A DNA stretch of 17,752 nucleotides from Lentisphaeria bacterium (GCA_003477185.1 DMTJ01000509.1:993-18744), one strand, 5' to 3'; numbered from the stretch's first letter, positions 7,268-15,815 are shown. The notes: generated from the letters alone by a model not told the origin. Numbers and translations are program-made.

Positions 7268-8661
7268 TGAGTCAGCCAAATATTCTCTTTATCATGACGG
7301 ATCAGCAGCGCTGGGACGCGATGAGTTGCTCGGGAAGCGACTGGTTGCGAACTCCGCACATGGACTGGATCGCGGCCGAAGGTGTGCGCTTCACGAACTG
7401 CGTGACGACATCGCCGGTGTGTATCCCAGCGCGGGTGACGTTGGCCTCAGGGCAGTACCCACATACCACCGGGGTCTGGAACAATTGCACCTATACGCTC
7501 GCTCCGGAAACGCCTACTTGGATGGCGGCGATTCGCGACGCTGGCTATCGCACCAGCTTATTCGGCAAGACCCACCTGCATCCTCACGGAAGCGATGATT
7601 TGCGGGATCAGGAGCATTTGCTCCACGCGTATGGGCTGGATGATGTGGACGAAATTGGCGGCCCGCGCGCCAGTGCCCGGGTCGGCAGCTATATGACCGA
7701 CCTGTGGCAAAAAAAGGGACAGTGGCAGGCCTATCAGGAAGACTACGCAGACCGCTTCGCGACCAAGCCGTACGTGGTGCGGCCTTCGGCGCTGCCGCTC
7801 GAGGATTACGCGGATTGCTACGTGGGGCGGCGCGCGGCGGAGTATCTGGCGGCGTATGATCGGGAGCAGCCGTGGTTCTGCTGGGTGAGTTTTGGCGGGC
7901 CGCACGAGCCGTGGGATACGCCGGAGCCATACGCCAGTCGCTATCGGCCAGAGGATATGCCGGTGCCTGCCAGGCGGTTTGCGGACTCTGCAACCCGGCC
8001 GTCGGGCGGGATCGACGCGGCGTTTTCCAGGGGCGGCGCGGTGGCGCGCTCGGCCGAGGATATGGCTGCCTGCCGAGCGGACTACGCAGGGAATGTGAGC
8101 CTGATCGATGATCAGATCGGACAGTTGCTGGCCACGGTGGAGGCGAGAGGCGAGTTGGACAATACGGTGATCCTGTTCACCAGCGACCACGGCGAGCTGA
8201 ACGGAGACCACGGGCTGATCTATAAGGGGAACTTTCTGGACGGCGCGGTCCGGGTGCCGCTGTTGCTGCGGGTGCCAGGGGAGGCGGGTGGCACTGTCTG
8301 CACCAGCCCGGTGGAACTGGTGGATGTGGGGCCGACACTGGTGGAGCTCGCAGGCGGGGCGTTGCGAACTTCGCAAGAGGGCGTCTCGCTCACGCCCGCG
8401 GTGGCAGACCCGGCAGCGCAGATTCGGGAGTACGCGATCTCAGAGCTGGATCACGAGGTCATGATTTTGACGGAGCGCTGGAAGCTGGCAGTGAATACTC
8501 AGGGGGCACCGTATTTGCTGTTCGACCGGGTGGCCGATCCTGAAGAGAGTCGCAACCTCGCGGGAGACGCGGAGTTCGCAAAAGTTGCGAATGAGTTACT
8601 TCAGTTTTTGAAGCCGATGATGATCATGCCGGTCTTATCTCTGCGCCCCGCAATGCCTTGA
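7267..8661 (+). CDS. Cysteine-type sulfatase (S1 family, formylglycine-dependent)
   Basis: This 464-residue sulfatase hydrolyses sulfate esters. The N-terminus NILFIMTDQQRWD carries a metal-ligand Asp. SPVCIPARVTLASGQYP holds the C-x-P-[SA]-R signature with Cys52 to be converted to formylglycine by a separate maturation enzyme not seen here. FTSDHGELNGDHG supplies further metal ligands (D307, H308). The ATG at 7267 overlaps the methyltransferase stop and matches the family N-terminus; the frame is open further upstream but lies within the methyltransferase gene. No signal peptide is evident, so it appears cytoplasmic, or exported by an unseen route. The last 61 bases overlap the convergent gene, so the C-terminal tail MMIMPVLSLRPAMP may be a non-conserved extension. 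Substrate unknown. Confidence 0.93.
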   Translation: MSQPNILFIMTDQQRWDAMSCSGSDWLRTPHMDWIAAEGVRFTNCVTTSPVCIPARVTLASGQYPHTTGVWNNCTYTLAPETPTWMAAIRDAGYRTSLFGKTHLHPHGSDDLRDQEHLLHAYGLDDVDEIGGPRASARVGSYMTDLWQKKGQWQAYQEDYADRFATKPYVVRPSALPLEDYADCYVGRRAAEYLAAYDREQPWFCWVSFGGPHEPWDTPEPYASRYRPEDMPVPARRFADSATRPSGGIDAAFSRGGAVARSAEDMAACRADYAGNVSLIDDQIGQLLATVEARGELDNTVILFTSDHGELNGDHGLIYKGNFLDGAVRVPLLLRVPGEAGGTVCTSPVELVDVGPTLVELAGGALRTSQEGVSLTPAVADPAAQIREYAISELDHEVMILTERWKLAVNTQGAPYLLFDRVADPEESRNLAGDAEFAKVANELLQFLKPMMIMPVLSLRPAMP

Positions 8662-9932
8662 TTCGCGTAGAGCCCTGCCTGCAGGGTGTGGCTTCCGAGG
8701 TCAAAGGTCCGATAAAGTTGGACGTCGATGGTCTGTTCGTCGTTGGTCAGGTTATGCTCGAAGCCGAAGCCCGCGAAAAGGCTGCTGCGCTTGCCGAACT
8801 GCTTGATGTACCACGGGCCAGCGCGCACGAGGGTTTCCTTTTCCTCGCGAAACTCGTGGTCCACGGTGATGTCTAGCCAGGCCCCAGGCGCGGCCGGAGG
8901 ATAGTACTCCATTTTGAACGAGGCTAAGCGGTAGTCTTCGGAGCTAAAGGGAAGCAGGCCGCCCTGGATTTCCTGGTCATACTCGATGTCCGCAAGCGAT
9001 GCGCGCAATTCGAAATCACCAAGCCGCCGCCCAAGTGAGACCAAGTTTCGATCGCGCAGCTCAAGGGTCTCGCCGAAGAAATGCGCCGTGAGCAGACTGT
9101 CGCGCTCACTGATTAGGCGGACTTCCCAGTCGTTCAGCTTGTAGCGGAATCGCAGGTCCCAGCCGAATTGGTCGCCGAAATCTGAATTGGGCCCGCCGTC
9201 GAGGTCGAGCTGATGCGTACCAATCGCTGCGTAGGCGCGCCAGGATTTGGTGCGTTTGCGCAGGTAGACGCCAACCTCGGTGAAATCTGCGTAATGCTCG
9301 CGAAAAAGAAGGGGCTCATTGTCTGCCTGGCTGGACCCGTCTTCGACCCAACCGCCGAGATGCCAGTCGTCAGCGACAGGGGTTTCAAGACGCAGTTTGA
9401 GCTTCTGGCTGCTATCCGTATCGAAGCCGCTACCGGTGTCGTGCTGAGTATTTAGTAGCACGTATCGAATCTCGTATTTGATCGGGGCCTGTGGCCTGAG
9501 GCTCGAGAGCTTGGGCGGCTTCAGACCCGCCTTCCTGAAGCTGAGCAGGATGACTTGCTGCGATTGATCATCCCAGCTGAGCTGGGGCAGGCTCTGGACG
9601 ACCTCGACTACCTCCTGATAGGCCGCATCTTTAAACAGGAGTCCGATCAGGGTAGTGGCATGAAAGGTGTACTCGGGCTCCTGAATTAGGTCGCGTAGCA
9701 AACTGATGGCCTGCTGCTCTTCGCCCTGCTTGAGCAGCATGTAGGCAGCCTTCTCGAGGGCAGGGCCGCGTTCTTCCGGAAAGCCGATCAACTCAGCGAG
9801 CGCATCAAGCGCGGCATCGTTGTCACCGATGTCTATGGCAAGTTGGAGATCGGTCCACAACATATCGGCCAATGGATTGGCCAACGCCAGATTTGTCGCC
9901 AAGAGCAGCACACATACACGCACTCTTTGCAC
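8601..9932 (-). CDS. Exported protein with TPR-like N-terminus and predicted outer-membrane beta-barrel
   Basis: This 443-residue protein starts at a GTG with a signal peptide (VCVLLLATNLALA, about residues 7-19). Residues about 25-150 are alpha-helical with TPR-like pairs such as DAALDALAELIGF and EEQQAISLLRDL. From about 155 to the end the sequence alternates polar and hydrophobic residues in short strands with aromatic edges (for example KLKLRLETPV, EVGVYLRKR, WDLRFRYKL), as expected for a beta-barrel. This layout resembles TPR-barrel exopolysaccharide porins of the PgaA/BcsC kind but is much smaller, so the role is open. Its 3' end overlaps the sulfatase gene by 61 bp tail to tail. The barrel call is from the residue pattern, not a prediction program. 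Confidence 0.65.
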   Translation of the reverse strand: MQRVRVCVLLLATNLALANPLADMLWTDLQLAIDIGDNDAALDALAELIGFPEERGPALEKAAYMLLKQGEEQQAISLLRDLIQEPEYTFHATTLIGLLFKDAAYQEVVEVVQSLPQLSWDDQSQQVILLSFRKAGLKPPKLSSLRPQAPIKYEIRYVLLNTQHDTGSGFDTDSSQKLKLRLETPVADDWHLGGWVEDGSSQADNEPLLFREHYADFTEVGVYLRKRTKSWRAYAAIGTHQLDLDGGPNSDFGDQFGWDLRFRYKLNDWEVRLISERDSLLTAHFFGETLELRDRNLVSLGRRLGDFELRASLADIEYDQEIQGGLLPFSSEDYRLASFKMEYYPPAAPGAWLDITVDHEFREEKETLVRAGPWYIKQFGKRSSLFAGFGFEHNLTNDEQTIDVQLYRTFDLGSHTLQAGLYANQGIAGRRDKTGMIIIGFKN

Positions 9933-9981
9933 CTTCAGTAACCCCTTCTTCCTCTTTGGTTGGACCTTGTGAGAAAACGAA

Positions 9982-10006
9982 CTGTCAAAACGCTGTTAAC
10001 TGACAG
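9982..10006. promoter_or_regulatory. Inverted repeat CTGTCA-N13-TGACAG between divergent genes
   Basis: A perfect 6-base inverted repeat (9982-9987 and 10001-10006) with a 13-base spacer sits between the barrel gene and serS. The geometry suits a dimeric regulator's operator, but six bases can occur by chance. It lies about 50 bases upstream of the barrel-gene start and upstream of a possible serS promoter. Confidence 0.3.
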
Positions 10007-10031
10007 ACTGCACGGCAACTCACCCCGCACC

Positions 10032-10059
10032 TTGAAATCGCGTCGTTTCTTCCTATCGT
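10032..10059 (+). promoter_or_regulatory. Possible serS promoter
   Basis: TTGAAA (10032-10037) and TATCGT (10054-10059) are spaced by 16 bases, in the range of a sigma-70 type promoter, though the -10 box matches only four of six positions. It lies about 55 bases before the serS start and would drive the serS-secA-acyltransferase run. Confidence 0.35.
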
Positions 10060-10114
10060 TCCCGGCTCGACTCTTGCCGCCGTGTTGCGCTTCCTTATGA
10101 TCAGAGGCTTTGTT

Positions 10115-11362
10115 GTGATTGATATAAAAATTTTGCGTGATGACCCTGCTGGCGTAAAGGCAAATTGCCTCCGCAGAGGTATCACAAATGTAGATGTAGA
10201 TGCGCTAGTCGCTTTGGATGGTGAGCTCCGCAGCGTGATTCAGAACATTGAGGCGATGCGGGCAAAGCGCAACGAACTGAGTAAGCAGTGTCGCGAGAAT
10301 CCGGAAGCGCGCGACCAAGTGAAGGCGATGAAGGGCGAACTAGCGGAGAAAGAAGCGCGGGAAACTGCGCTGCGCGCCGAGTTGGCCGCGGGCATGAGCT
10401 GGCTGCCTAACTTTCTAGATAAGCGGGTGCCAGACGGGCATGGCGATGAGGATAACGTGGAATTGCGCGTGGTCGGCGAGATGCCGCAGTTCGATTTTAA
10501 GCCGCGCGATCATCAGGAATTGGGTGAGATCCTCGGGATTATCGACACGGCCCGCGGCGGTAAAGTCGCGCAGAGCGGGTTCTTCTTCTGGAAGGGGAAG
10601 GGCGCGCAGCTGGCGACGGCGATGTTTTTCTGGGTACAGCAAGAATTGGTGAAGCGTGGCTTTACGCTGTTTATGTCCCCTTGTGCCGCGAAGGAAAAGA
10701 CGCTATTCGGGACCGGCTATCTGCCATTCTTCGCCGACGAGACCTACCAGCTGGCTGGCGAGGACCTGGCTCTGATTGGCACTTCGGAGCAGACTCTCAT
10801 CGGCTACCATGCGGATGACCTGCTGACGTCGGAGGAGATGCCGCTACGTTATACGTCTTTTACGCCGTGCTTCCGCACTGAGGCTGGCAGCTATGGCAAA
10901 GAAACGCGCGGGATTTTCCGCGTGCATCAGTTTCACAAAGTCGAGCAGATCATTTTTTGCGAGCCAGGGGATTCGGAAGCGGCGCACGAGGAGTGCCTGG
11001 TGAATGAAGAGTATCTGCTGCAACAGCTCGGGCTGCCATACCGCGTGGTAAATGTGTGCGTGGGCGACCTGGGAGCCCCGGGCTTCATGAAGTACGATAC
11101 AGAGGCCTGGTTTGCTGGCTACGGCGGCTACCGTGAGGTGTGCTCGAACTCGAACCTGACAGACTTTCAGACGCGCCGTCTGGGTGTGCGCTACAAGGAT
11201 GAGAACGGCAAGCGACAGTTTGTGCATACCATCTCCGCCACGGCGGTGACCGATCGCGTGGTCTGCGCAATTCTGGAGAATTTCCAGGAGGCTGACGGCA
11301 GCGTGCGCGTGCCAGAGGTGCTGCAACAGTATACCGGCTTTGATCGTATCGAGGCTGGCTAA
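10115..11362 (+). CDS. serS: Seryl-tRNA synthetase
   Basis: This class II synthetase charges tRNA-Ser (and tRNA-Sec) with serine in the cytoplasm. The product is 415 residues from GTG 10115, with AGAGG 7 bases upstream, and starts VIDIKILRDDPAGVK as expected for SerRS. Frames extending to 10082 or the ATG at 10097 add an atypical leader. The N-terminal helical arm that grips the tRNA spans roughly residues 25-100. Then follow GTGYLPFF, the serine-binding GTSEQ loop, and motif 2 FRTEAGSYGKETRG with HQFHKVE. A C-terminal motif 3 region reads HTISATAVTDRVVCAILEN before DGSVRVPEVL. Motif 3 keeps its Arg but has Ser where Asn is usual (HTLN). SecA starts two bases after the stop, so the two are probably co-transcribed. 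Confidence 0.97.
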   Translation: MIDIKILRDDPAGVKANCLRRGITNVDVDALVALDGELRSVIQNIEAMRAKRNELSKQCRENPEARDQVKAMKGELAEKEARETALRAELAAGMSWLPNFLDKRVPDGHGDEDNVELRVVGEMPQFDFKPRDHQELGEILGIIDTARGGKVAQSGFFFWKGKGAQLATAMFFWVQQELVKRGFTLFMSPCAAKEKTLFGTGYLPFFADETYQLAGEDLALIGTSEQTLIGYHADDLLTSEEMPLRYTSFTPCFRTEAGSYGKETRGIFRVHQFHKVEQIIFCEPGDSEAAHEECLVNEEYLLQQLGLPYRVVNVCVGDLGAPGFMKYDTEAWFAGYGGYREVCSNSNLTDFQTRRLGVRYKDENGKRQFVHTISATAVTDRVVCAILENFQEADGSVRVPEVLQQYTGFDRIEAG

Positions 11363-11364
11363 CG

Positions 11365-14300
11365 ATGATTGGCAACGTACTCAAATCTGTTTTTGGGACC
11401 AAGCAGAAGCGGTTAATTAAATCGCTGGCGCCGCTGGTTGCCAAGATCAACTCTCTCGAAGAATCGCTGCAATCTCTTACGGACGAGCAGCTTATCGCGA
11501 AGACCGATGAGTTTCGTGGCCGGCTTGAACAGGGCGAAACTGTAGATGACCTGCTGCCGGAAGCGTTCGCAGTGGTGAAGAATGCCTGTCGCCGGATGGT
11601 CGGTAAGGAAGTGCCACGGCCACCGGGAACAGTGACCTGGGTTGAGATACCGTATGACGTGCAGCTCATGGGCGCGATCATGCTGCATCGCGGCGGGATT
11701 GCGGAAATGCAGACAGGTGAGGGCAAGACGCTGGTCGGGATTTTGCCGCTCTATCTGAATGCTTTGACCGGACGCAACTGCCAGCTGGTGACGGTGAATG
11801 ACTTCCTGTCGCGCCGTGACTCAGAATGGGTGGGCGCGATCCTGCGCTGGCTTGGCCTGACGGTCGGCTGTATTCAGTCACAGATGGAATCGGAGGTCCG
11901 GCGAGAGCAGTACCTTTGCGATATCACCTACGGCACAAACAGCGAGTTTGGCTTCGACTACTTGCGTGATATGGGCATGGCGACGCGGCCAGAACAGGTG
12001 GTGCAGCGAGATTACTTCTATTGTATCGTAGACGAGATTGACTCGATCCTGATCGACGAGGCACGTACGCCGCTGATCATCTCGGGCCCAAGCCCGAACT
12101 CGACCCATCGCTACGATAAGCTCAAGCCCGCGGTGGATCGGTTGATTCGTGAGCAGAATCGGATGTGTACCGAGCTGGCGAATGATGCGAAATCCATTCT
12201 GGATCGCGACGAGTACAGCGACGAGGAAGAGCAGGAGGCTCTTGAGAAATTGCTGCGTGTAAAGATGGGCATGCCAAAGAATCGACTGATCCTGCGCCTG
12301 CTCGAGGATCCGGCTTTGGAGCAGGCTGTCGAGCAACTGAACGCCGTCGTCCACAGCGACCAGAATCGCGAGATGCTCCGGGATTTCAAGGAGTCTCTGT
12401 TCTTCAACGTGGATGAGCGTCATCAAGACTCAGACTTGAGCGAGAAAGGGCGCGTTTTTCTGCGTCCGGATGACCCGGAAAGCTTCGTGCTGCCGGATTT
12501 GTCTACTGGATTCAAGCAGATCGAGGATGATCCCGATCTGGATGATGACGCGAAGCGCGAAGCGCGCGAGCAGTTGCAGGGGACCTTCGACGAACGCAGC
12601 GAGACGATTCACAACATCGCCCAGCTGCTACGGGCCTATACGCTGTATGAGCGCGACAGGCAGTACATCGTGGTGGACAACAAGGTGGTGATTGTCGACG
12701 AGAATACTGGCCATCCCATGCATGGCCGGCGTTTTGGCGAAGGCCTGCATCAGGCGTTGGAAGCCAAGGAAGAGGTGAAGATCGAGCGCGAGACCACGAC
12801 GTTGGCGACCGTAACGATCCAGAACTACTTCCGGATGTACGATAAGCTCGCCGGGATGACCGGAACGGCCGAGACCGAGGCCTCCGAATTCAAGGAGATC
12901 TACAAGCTCGATACTGCTGTCATTCCCACCAATCAGCCCTGCCTGCGCGTAGACGAGGATGATCGCATCTTCCGGTCCCGTCAGGAAAAATACCGGGCAA
13001 TTATTGGAGAAGTGAAGGAGCGCCACGCAGCTGGACAGCCGATGCTGATCGGAACGGCCTCAGTGCAGGTCTCGGAGATCCTCAGCCGGATGCTGCGGCG
13101 CGAGAAGATTGCGCATAATGTATTGAACGCGAAGCAGCATGAGCGGGAAGCTGAGATCGTGGAGAGTGCCGGTCAGCGTGGGGCAATCACGATCGCTACC
13201 AATATGGCCGGGCGTGGTACAGATATTCGCCTGGGAGAAGGTGTGGCTGACTTGGGTGGATTGTGCGTGATCGGCAGTGAACGGCATGACTCGCGGCGCG
13301 TGGACCGTCAGTTGCGAGGTCGCTGCTCTCGCCAGGGCGATCCCGGTGTCTCCCGGTTTTACGTCTCGCTCGATGACGATCTGATGCGGTTGTTCGGCTC
13401 GGACAAGATCGCGGGCTGGATGCAGAAGATGGGGATGGAGGATGGCGATGAGCTCTCCCACCCTTGGCTGAACAAGTCGATCGGGCGTGCCCAGAAACGC
13501 GTGGAGCAGAAAAACTTCGGCCAGCGCAAACGCGTGTTGCAGTACGACGATGTGGTCAACAAGCAACGGAATGTGATCTACGATCGGCGCCTTTCGATCC
13601 TGCGCTCGGAAGACTCGCGGGAACTGCTGTTCGACTATGTCTACAGCGCCGTGGGTGACCGCGTGGCGGAATACATGCAGGACAAGCGGGCTGACGGAAC
13701 CAAGCTGGATGTGGACGGCCTGCTTGGCTGGCTACAGCAGACTTTTCCGATCGGCTTCAGCAGCGATGACTTGGACGCCAACTGCGAAAACGCTGATGTC
13801 CTGGCGAAGCAGATCACTGATAAGATCGAAGAAGCCTACGCACGCAAGGAGGTAGGCGAAGAGCCTGAAGACCTGCGCATGCTCGAACGGTCCATGATGC
13901 TGAACCCGCACGATGTGGCCTGGCAGTCGCATCTGGATGCGATGGATCAGCTGCGCAACGGCATCTGGATGATGCAGCTTGCCCAGAAGGATCCGCTGGT
14001 GGAGTACAAGCGTGAAGGCTTCTCGATGTTCGATGAGTTGATCGGGCGCATTAATGACGAGATCTGCTCGAACATCTTCCGCTCCGCGACCAATCTGGAG
14101 AGCTTCCGCCGGATGCTTGCTTCGCTGCCTCGGCAGGAGGTGCATCGCATTCTCGGGCAGTTCGATTCTGGTGGAGCGCCAGCCGCAGAGGAGGCCCCGC
14201 AGCAGATTGGCGAAGATGGCGAGCCCATTCGCCGTGGGCCGGAGAAGCCCAAGACCTACGAGCGCTCGACACGCAAGGTCAATCCCAATGGGCCCTGCCC

Positions 14301-14367
14301 GTGCGGGAGCGGCAAGAAGTACAAGAAGTGCTGTGGCCGCGTGGGTAAAGTGGAACCGCAGCTATGA
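11365..14367 (+). CDS. secA: Preprotein translocase ATPase SecA
   Basis: SecA is the motor that drives unfolded preproteins through SecYEG. It has 1000 residues, against about 900 in E. coli. Walker A MQTGEGKT is at about 115-122, and DEIDSILIDEARTPLIISG from about 223 holds the DEAD-type motif (here DEID). Later come AGMTGTAETEA, TNMAGRGTDI, and RGRCSRQGDPG in place of the common RGRxGRQGDPG. The C-terminus ends in a zinc-binding SEC-C motif CPCGSGKKYKKCCG (about 978-991). An extra acidic stretch of about 60-80 residues (around 265-345) precedes the strand FFNVDERHQDSDLSEKGR, an insertion style seen in FCB/PVC-type SecA. All ATPase motifs look intact. The start lies two bases after the serS stop. 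Confidence 0.97.
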   Translation: MIGNVLKSVFGTKQKRLIKSLAPLVAKINSLEESLQSLTDEQLIAKTDEFRGRLEQGETVDDLLPEAFAVVKNACRRMVGKEVPRPPGTVTWVEIPYDVQLMGAIMLHRGGIAEMQTGEGKTLVGILPLYLNALTGRNCQLVTVNDFLSRRDSEWVGAILRWLGLTVGCIQSQMESEVRREQYLCDITYGTNSEFGFDYLRDMGMATRPEQVVQRDYFYCIVDEIDSILIDEARTPLIISGPSPNSTHRYDKLKPAVDRLIREQNRMCTELANDAKSILDRDEYSDEEEQEALEKLLRVKMGMPKNRLILRLLEDPALEQAVEQLNAVVHSDQNREMLRDFKESLFFNVDERHQDSDLSEKGRVFLRPDDPESFVLPDLSTGFKQIEDDPDLDDDAKREAREQLQGTFDERSETIHNIAQLLRAYTLYERDRQYIVVDNKVVIVDENTGHPMHGRRFGEGLHQALEAKEEVKIERETTTLATVTIQNYFRMYDKLAGMTGTAETEASEFKEIYKLDTAVIPTNQPCLRVDEDDRIFRSRQEKYRAIIGEVKERHAAGQPMLIGTASVQVSEILSRMLRREKIAHNVLNAKQHEREAEIVESAGQRGAITIATNMAGRGTDIRLGEGVADLGGLCVIGSERHDSRRVDRQLRGRCSRQGDPGVSRFYVSLDDDLMRLFGSDKIAGWMQKMGMEDGDELSHPWLNKSIGRAQKRVEQKNFGQRKRVLQYDDVVNKQRNVIYDRRLSILRSEDSRELLFDYVYSAVGDRVAEYMQDKRADGTKLDVDGLLGWLQQTFPIGFSSDDLDANCENADVLAKQITDKIEEAYARKEVGEEPEDLRMLERSMMLNPHDVAWQSHLDAMDQLRNGIWMMQLAQKDPLVEYKREGFSMFDELIGRINDEICSNIFRSATNLESFRRMLASLPRQEVHRILGQFDSGGAPAAEEAPQQIGEDGEPIRRGPEKPKTYERSTRKVNPNGPCPCGSGKKYKKCCGRVGKVEPQL

Positions 14368-14393
14368 GCACGGCGTACCGGCCACGGTAAGAC

Positions 14394-15302
14394 ATGGCAG
14401 CCCGTTCTAAGAACAAGCACCGGCTGCATCACTGGTTCGAGTATGCGCTTGCCCGGTGTTTGATCGCCTTCACGCGGCTGTTGCCACGGCCGCTGCTGTA
14501 TGGAGTTTTCTCTACGGTTTCGCGGCTGTGGGCAGTTCTTGACCGGCGGCATCGCTCGATCACGCTGCGCAATCTGGAGCTCGCCTTTCCCGAGTTGAGC
14601 AAGGAAGAGCGTACCGCGCGGATGGCGGCTGCGTACCGTCATTTTGGCTTTGTGATGGCCGACAACGTGCTGTTTATGACCAAGCGCATGAGCGTCTCGG
14701 AGTTGTCCGAGCGGGTCGATACCAGCGAGTGGCCCAAGTTGGCCCAGACTATGGAGAGTGCGCAACGCGGTTTGCTGGTGATTACCGGTCACATCGGCAA
14801 CTGGGAGCTGATGTCCCTTTTGGGGTGTGCGCTTGCGGAGCAACCCGCTGCGGTGGTGTCACGTGAGCTGACCAATCAGTATCTGGAAGATCGGATCGTG
14901 CGGCCATTTCGGACCATGACTGGTGTCCAGATGTGTTATAAGCAGGGGGCCCTCAGGAGCGTCATGCGCGTTTTGAAGAGCGGCGGCTACGTCGGTATGC
15001 TGATCGATCAAAAGGCTCGGCTGCGGGATGGAGTGACCGTAGATTTCTTCAACAAGGAGGTCGTCGCCTTCTCGTCCTCTGGAGCAATCCAGAAAAAGTA
15101 CGACATTCCCGTAGTTGCCATGTTTCTGATTAGGGAGGGAGACGGCTACAAAATGATTGTGTCGGACCCGATCGAGTGCGGTGAGGATGACACCGTGTTG
15201 TCGCTTGTGCAACGCCATCAGGACGCGATTGCAGATGTCATCCGTCAATATCCCGAACAGTGGTTCTGGATGCACAACCGTTGGCGCCTTCCGCGCGAGT
15301 AG
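14394..15302 (+). CDS. LpxL/HtrB-like lipid A (lysophospholipid) acyltransferase
   Basis: This 302-residue inner-membrane enzyme probably transfers an acyl chain onto a lipid A precursor or related lipid. The catalytic HX4E motif is visible in TGHIGNWELM (H133, E138). The N-terminus has a hydrophobic segment (about 17-45) and the family-typical RNLELAFPELS. The C-terminus ends EQWFWMHNRWRLPRE, matching the conserved EQWxWxHxRW region of the family. It starts 26 bases after secA with only a weak ribosome site (GGTAAG). It implies an outer membrane with lipid A-like lipids. LpxL, LpxM and related enzymes cannot be told apart from this sequence alone. Confidence 0.9.
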   Translation: MAARSKNKHRLHHWFEYALARCLIAFTRLLPRPLLYGVFSTVSRLWAVLDRRHRSITLRNLELAFPELSKEERTARMAAAYRHFGFVMADNVLFMTKRMSVSELSERVDTSEWPKLAQTMESAQRGLLVITGHIGNWELMSLLGCALAEQPAAVVSRELTNQYLEDRIVRPFRTMTGVQMCYKQGALRSVMRVLKSGGYVGMLIDQKARLRDGVTVDFFNKEVVAFSSSGAIQKKYDIPVVAMFLIREGDGYKMIVSDPIECGEDDTVLSLVQRHQDAIADVIRQYPEQWFWMHNRWRLPRE

Positions 15303-15339
15303 TGATCGACTGTGGGACTGGCGGCGCAGGCTTCTGGCA

Positions 15340-15448
15340 CCCCGTCCGGTCCGGGGCGCAGGAAACGGGGAAGAGTACCGGTGGTTCCACCACCGGCTAC
15401 GTTCTTGGTCCCCTCCGGGGAACGAGAGCTTCATAGATCTTGATCCGG
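15340..15448 (+). repeat. Three-hairpin repeat element, copy A
   Basis: In order: hairpin CCCCG/CGGGG (15340-15356), hairpin CCGGTGGT-TCC-ACCACCGG (15378-15396), hairpin TCCCC-TCC-GGGGA (15409-15421), then the single-stranded tail CATAGATCTTGATCCGG (15432-15448). The complement of 15703-15815 has the same order, spacing and tail. Similarity is strongest in the second and third hairpins, the GGCTACG linker and the 17-base tail. It may be an interspersed palindromic repeat. Confidence 0.75.
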
Positions 15449-15627
15449 CGGAAATTCCCGCGGTACCAATCTTCCTCGTCTTCGTCCTCGAAGGGGACAG
15501 TTTTCGATGGGTACACGATTCCCTCGGGGGGACCAGGTGGACGATAGGTGTGGACGATTCCAAGTTACCACGCCGTCAACCTCTCTCGTCGAACTCTCTC
15601 CTCAACCCAATCTGATACGAGGTGTGT

Positions 15628-15686
15628 AGGATGAGGACGATCGGTACCGTTTCCATTTTTCGGGCCGTGCGGATGATCCTCATCCT
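15628..15686. other. Long imperfect hairpin between the repeat copies
   Basis: The arms 15628-15642 and 15672-15686 are 15-base inverted repeats with two mismatches, around a 29-base loop that contains TTTTT. The hairpin is centred between the two repeat copies and could help the whole block fold as one structure. It is not followed by a T tract on either side, so it is not a typical terminator. Confidence 0.55.
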
Positions 15687-15702
15687 CGCTCAGCCGGAGT
15701 GC

Positions 15703-15815
15703 CCGGATCAAGATCTATGAGCTTGACCTTTGCCGACATCCCGGAGGGATGAACGATCGTAGCCGGTGGTAAAAGCACCGGACTTGACCGCCACGCCGTA
15801 CGCCCTGGAAGGGCG
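15703..15815 (-). repeat. Three-hairpin repeat element, copy B (inverted)
   Basis: On the plus strand, in order: CCGGATCAAGATCTATG (15703-15719), hairpin ATCCC-GGA-GGGAT (15738-15750), CGTAGCCGGTGG with its partner CACCGG (to 15781), then hairpin CGCCC-TGGAA-GGGCG (15801-15815). The last is nested in a longer stem GCCACG/CGTGGC (15790-15795, 15817-15822). Read as the complement it mirrors copy A. Stem bases differ in compensating pairs (for example TCCCC/GGGGA against ATCCC/GGGAT), suggesting that structure is conserved. Confidence 0.75.

Noticed and set aside
5206..8661. Complete type VII secretion system
   Set aside because: Only a WXG100-like protein is seen; no FtsK/SpoIIIE-type ATPase, ubiquitin-like or EccD/YukC-like component is present in the window.
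11221..11290. Defective seryl-tRNA synthetase because motif 3 differs from the common HTLNGSGLAVGR form
   Set aside because: The motif 3 Arg and following AILEN are retained and related bacterial variants with a TAATDR/TAVTDR-like form appear to exist; the rest of the enzyme is intact.
15157..15615. Open frame running from inside the acyltransferase gene into the hairpin region
   Set aside because: It starts in another frame of the acyltransferase gene, and its later part crosses the hairpins with low-complexity, non-protein-like composition.
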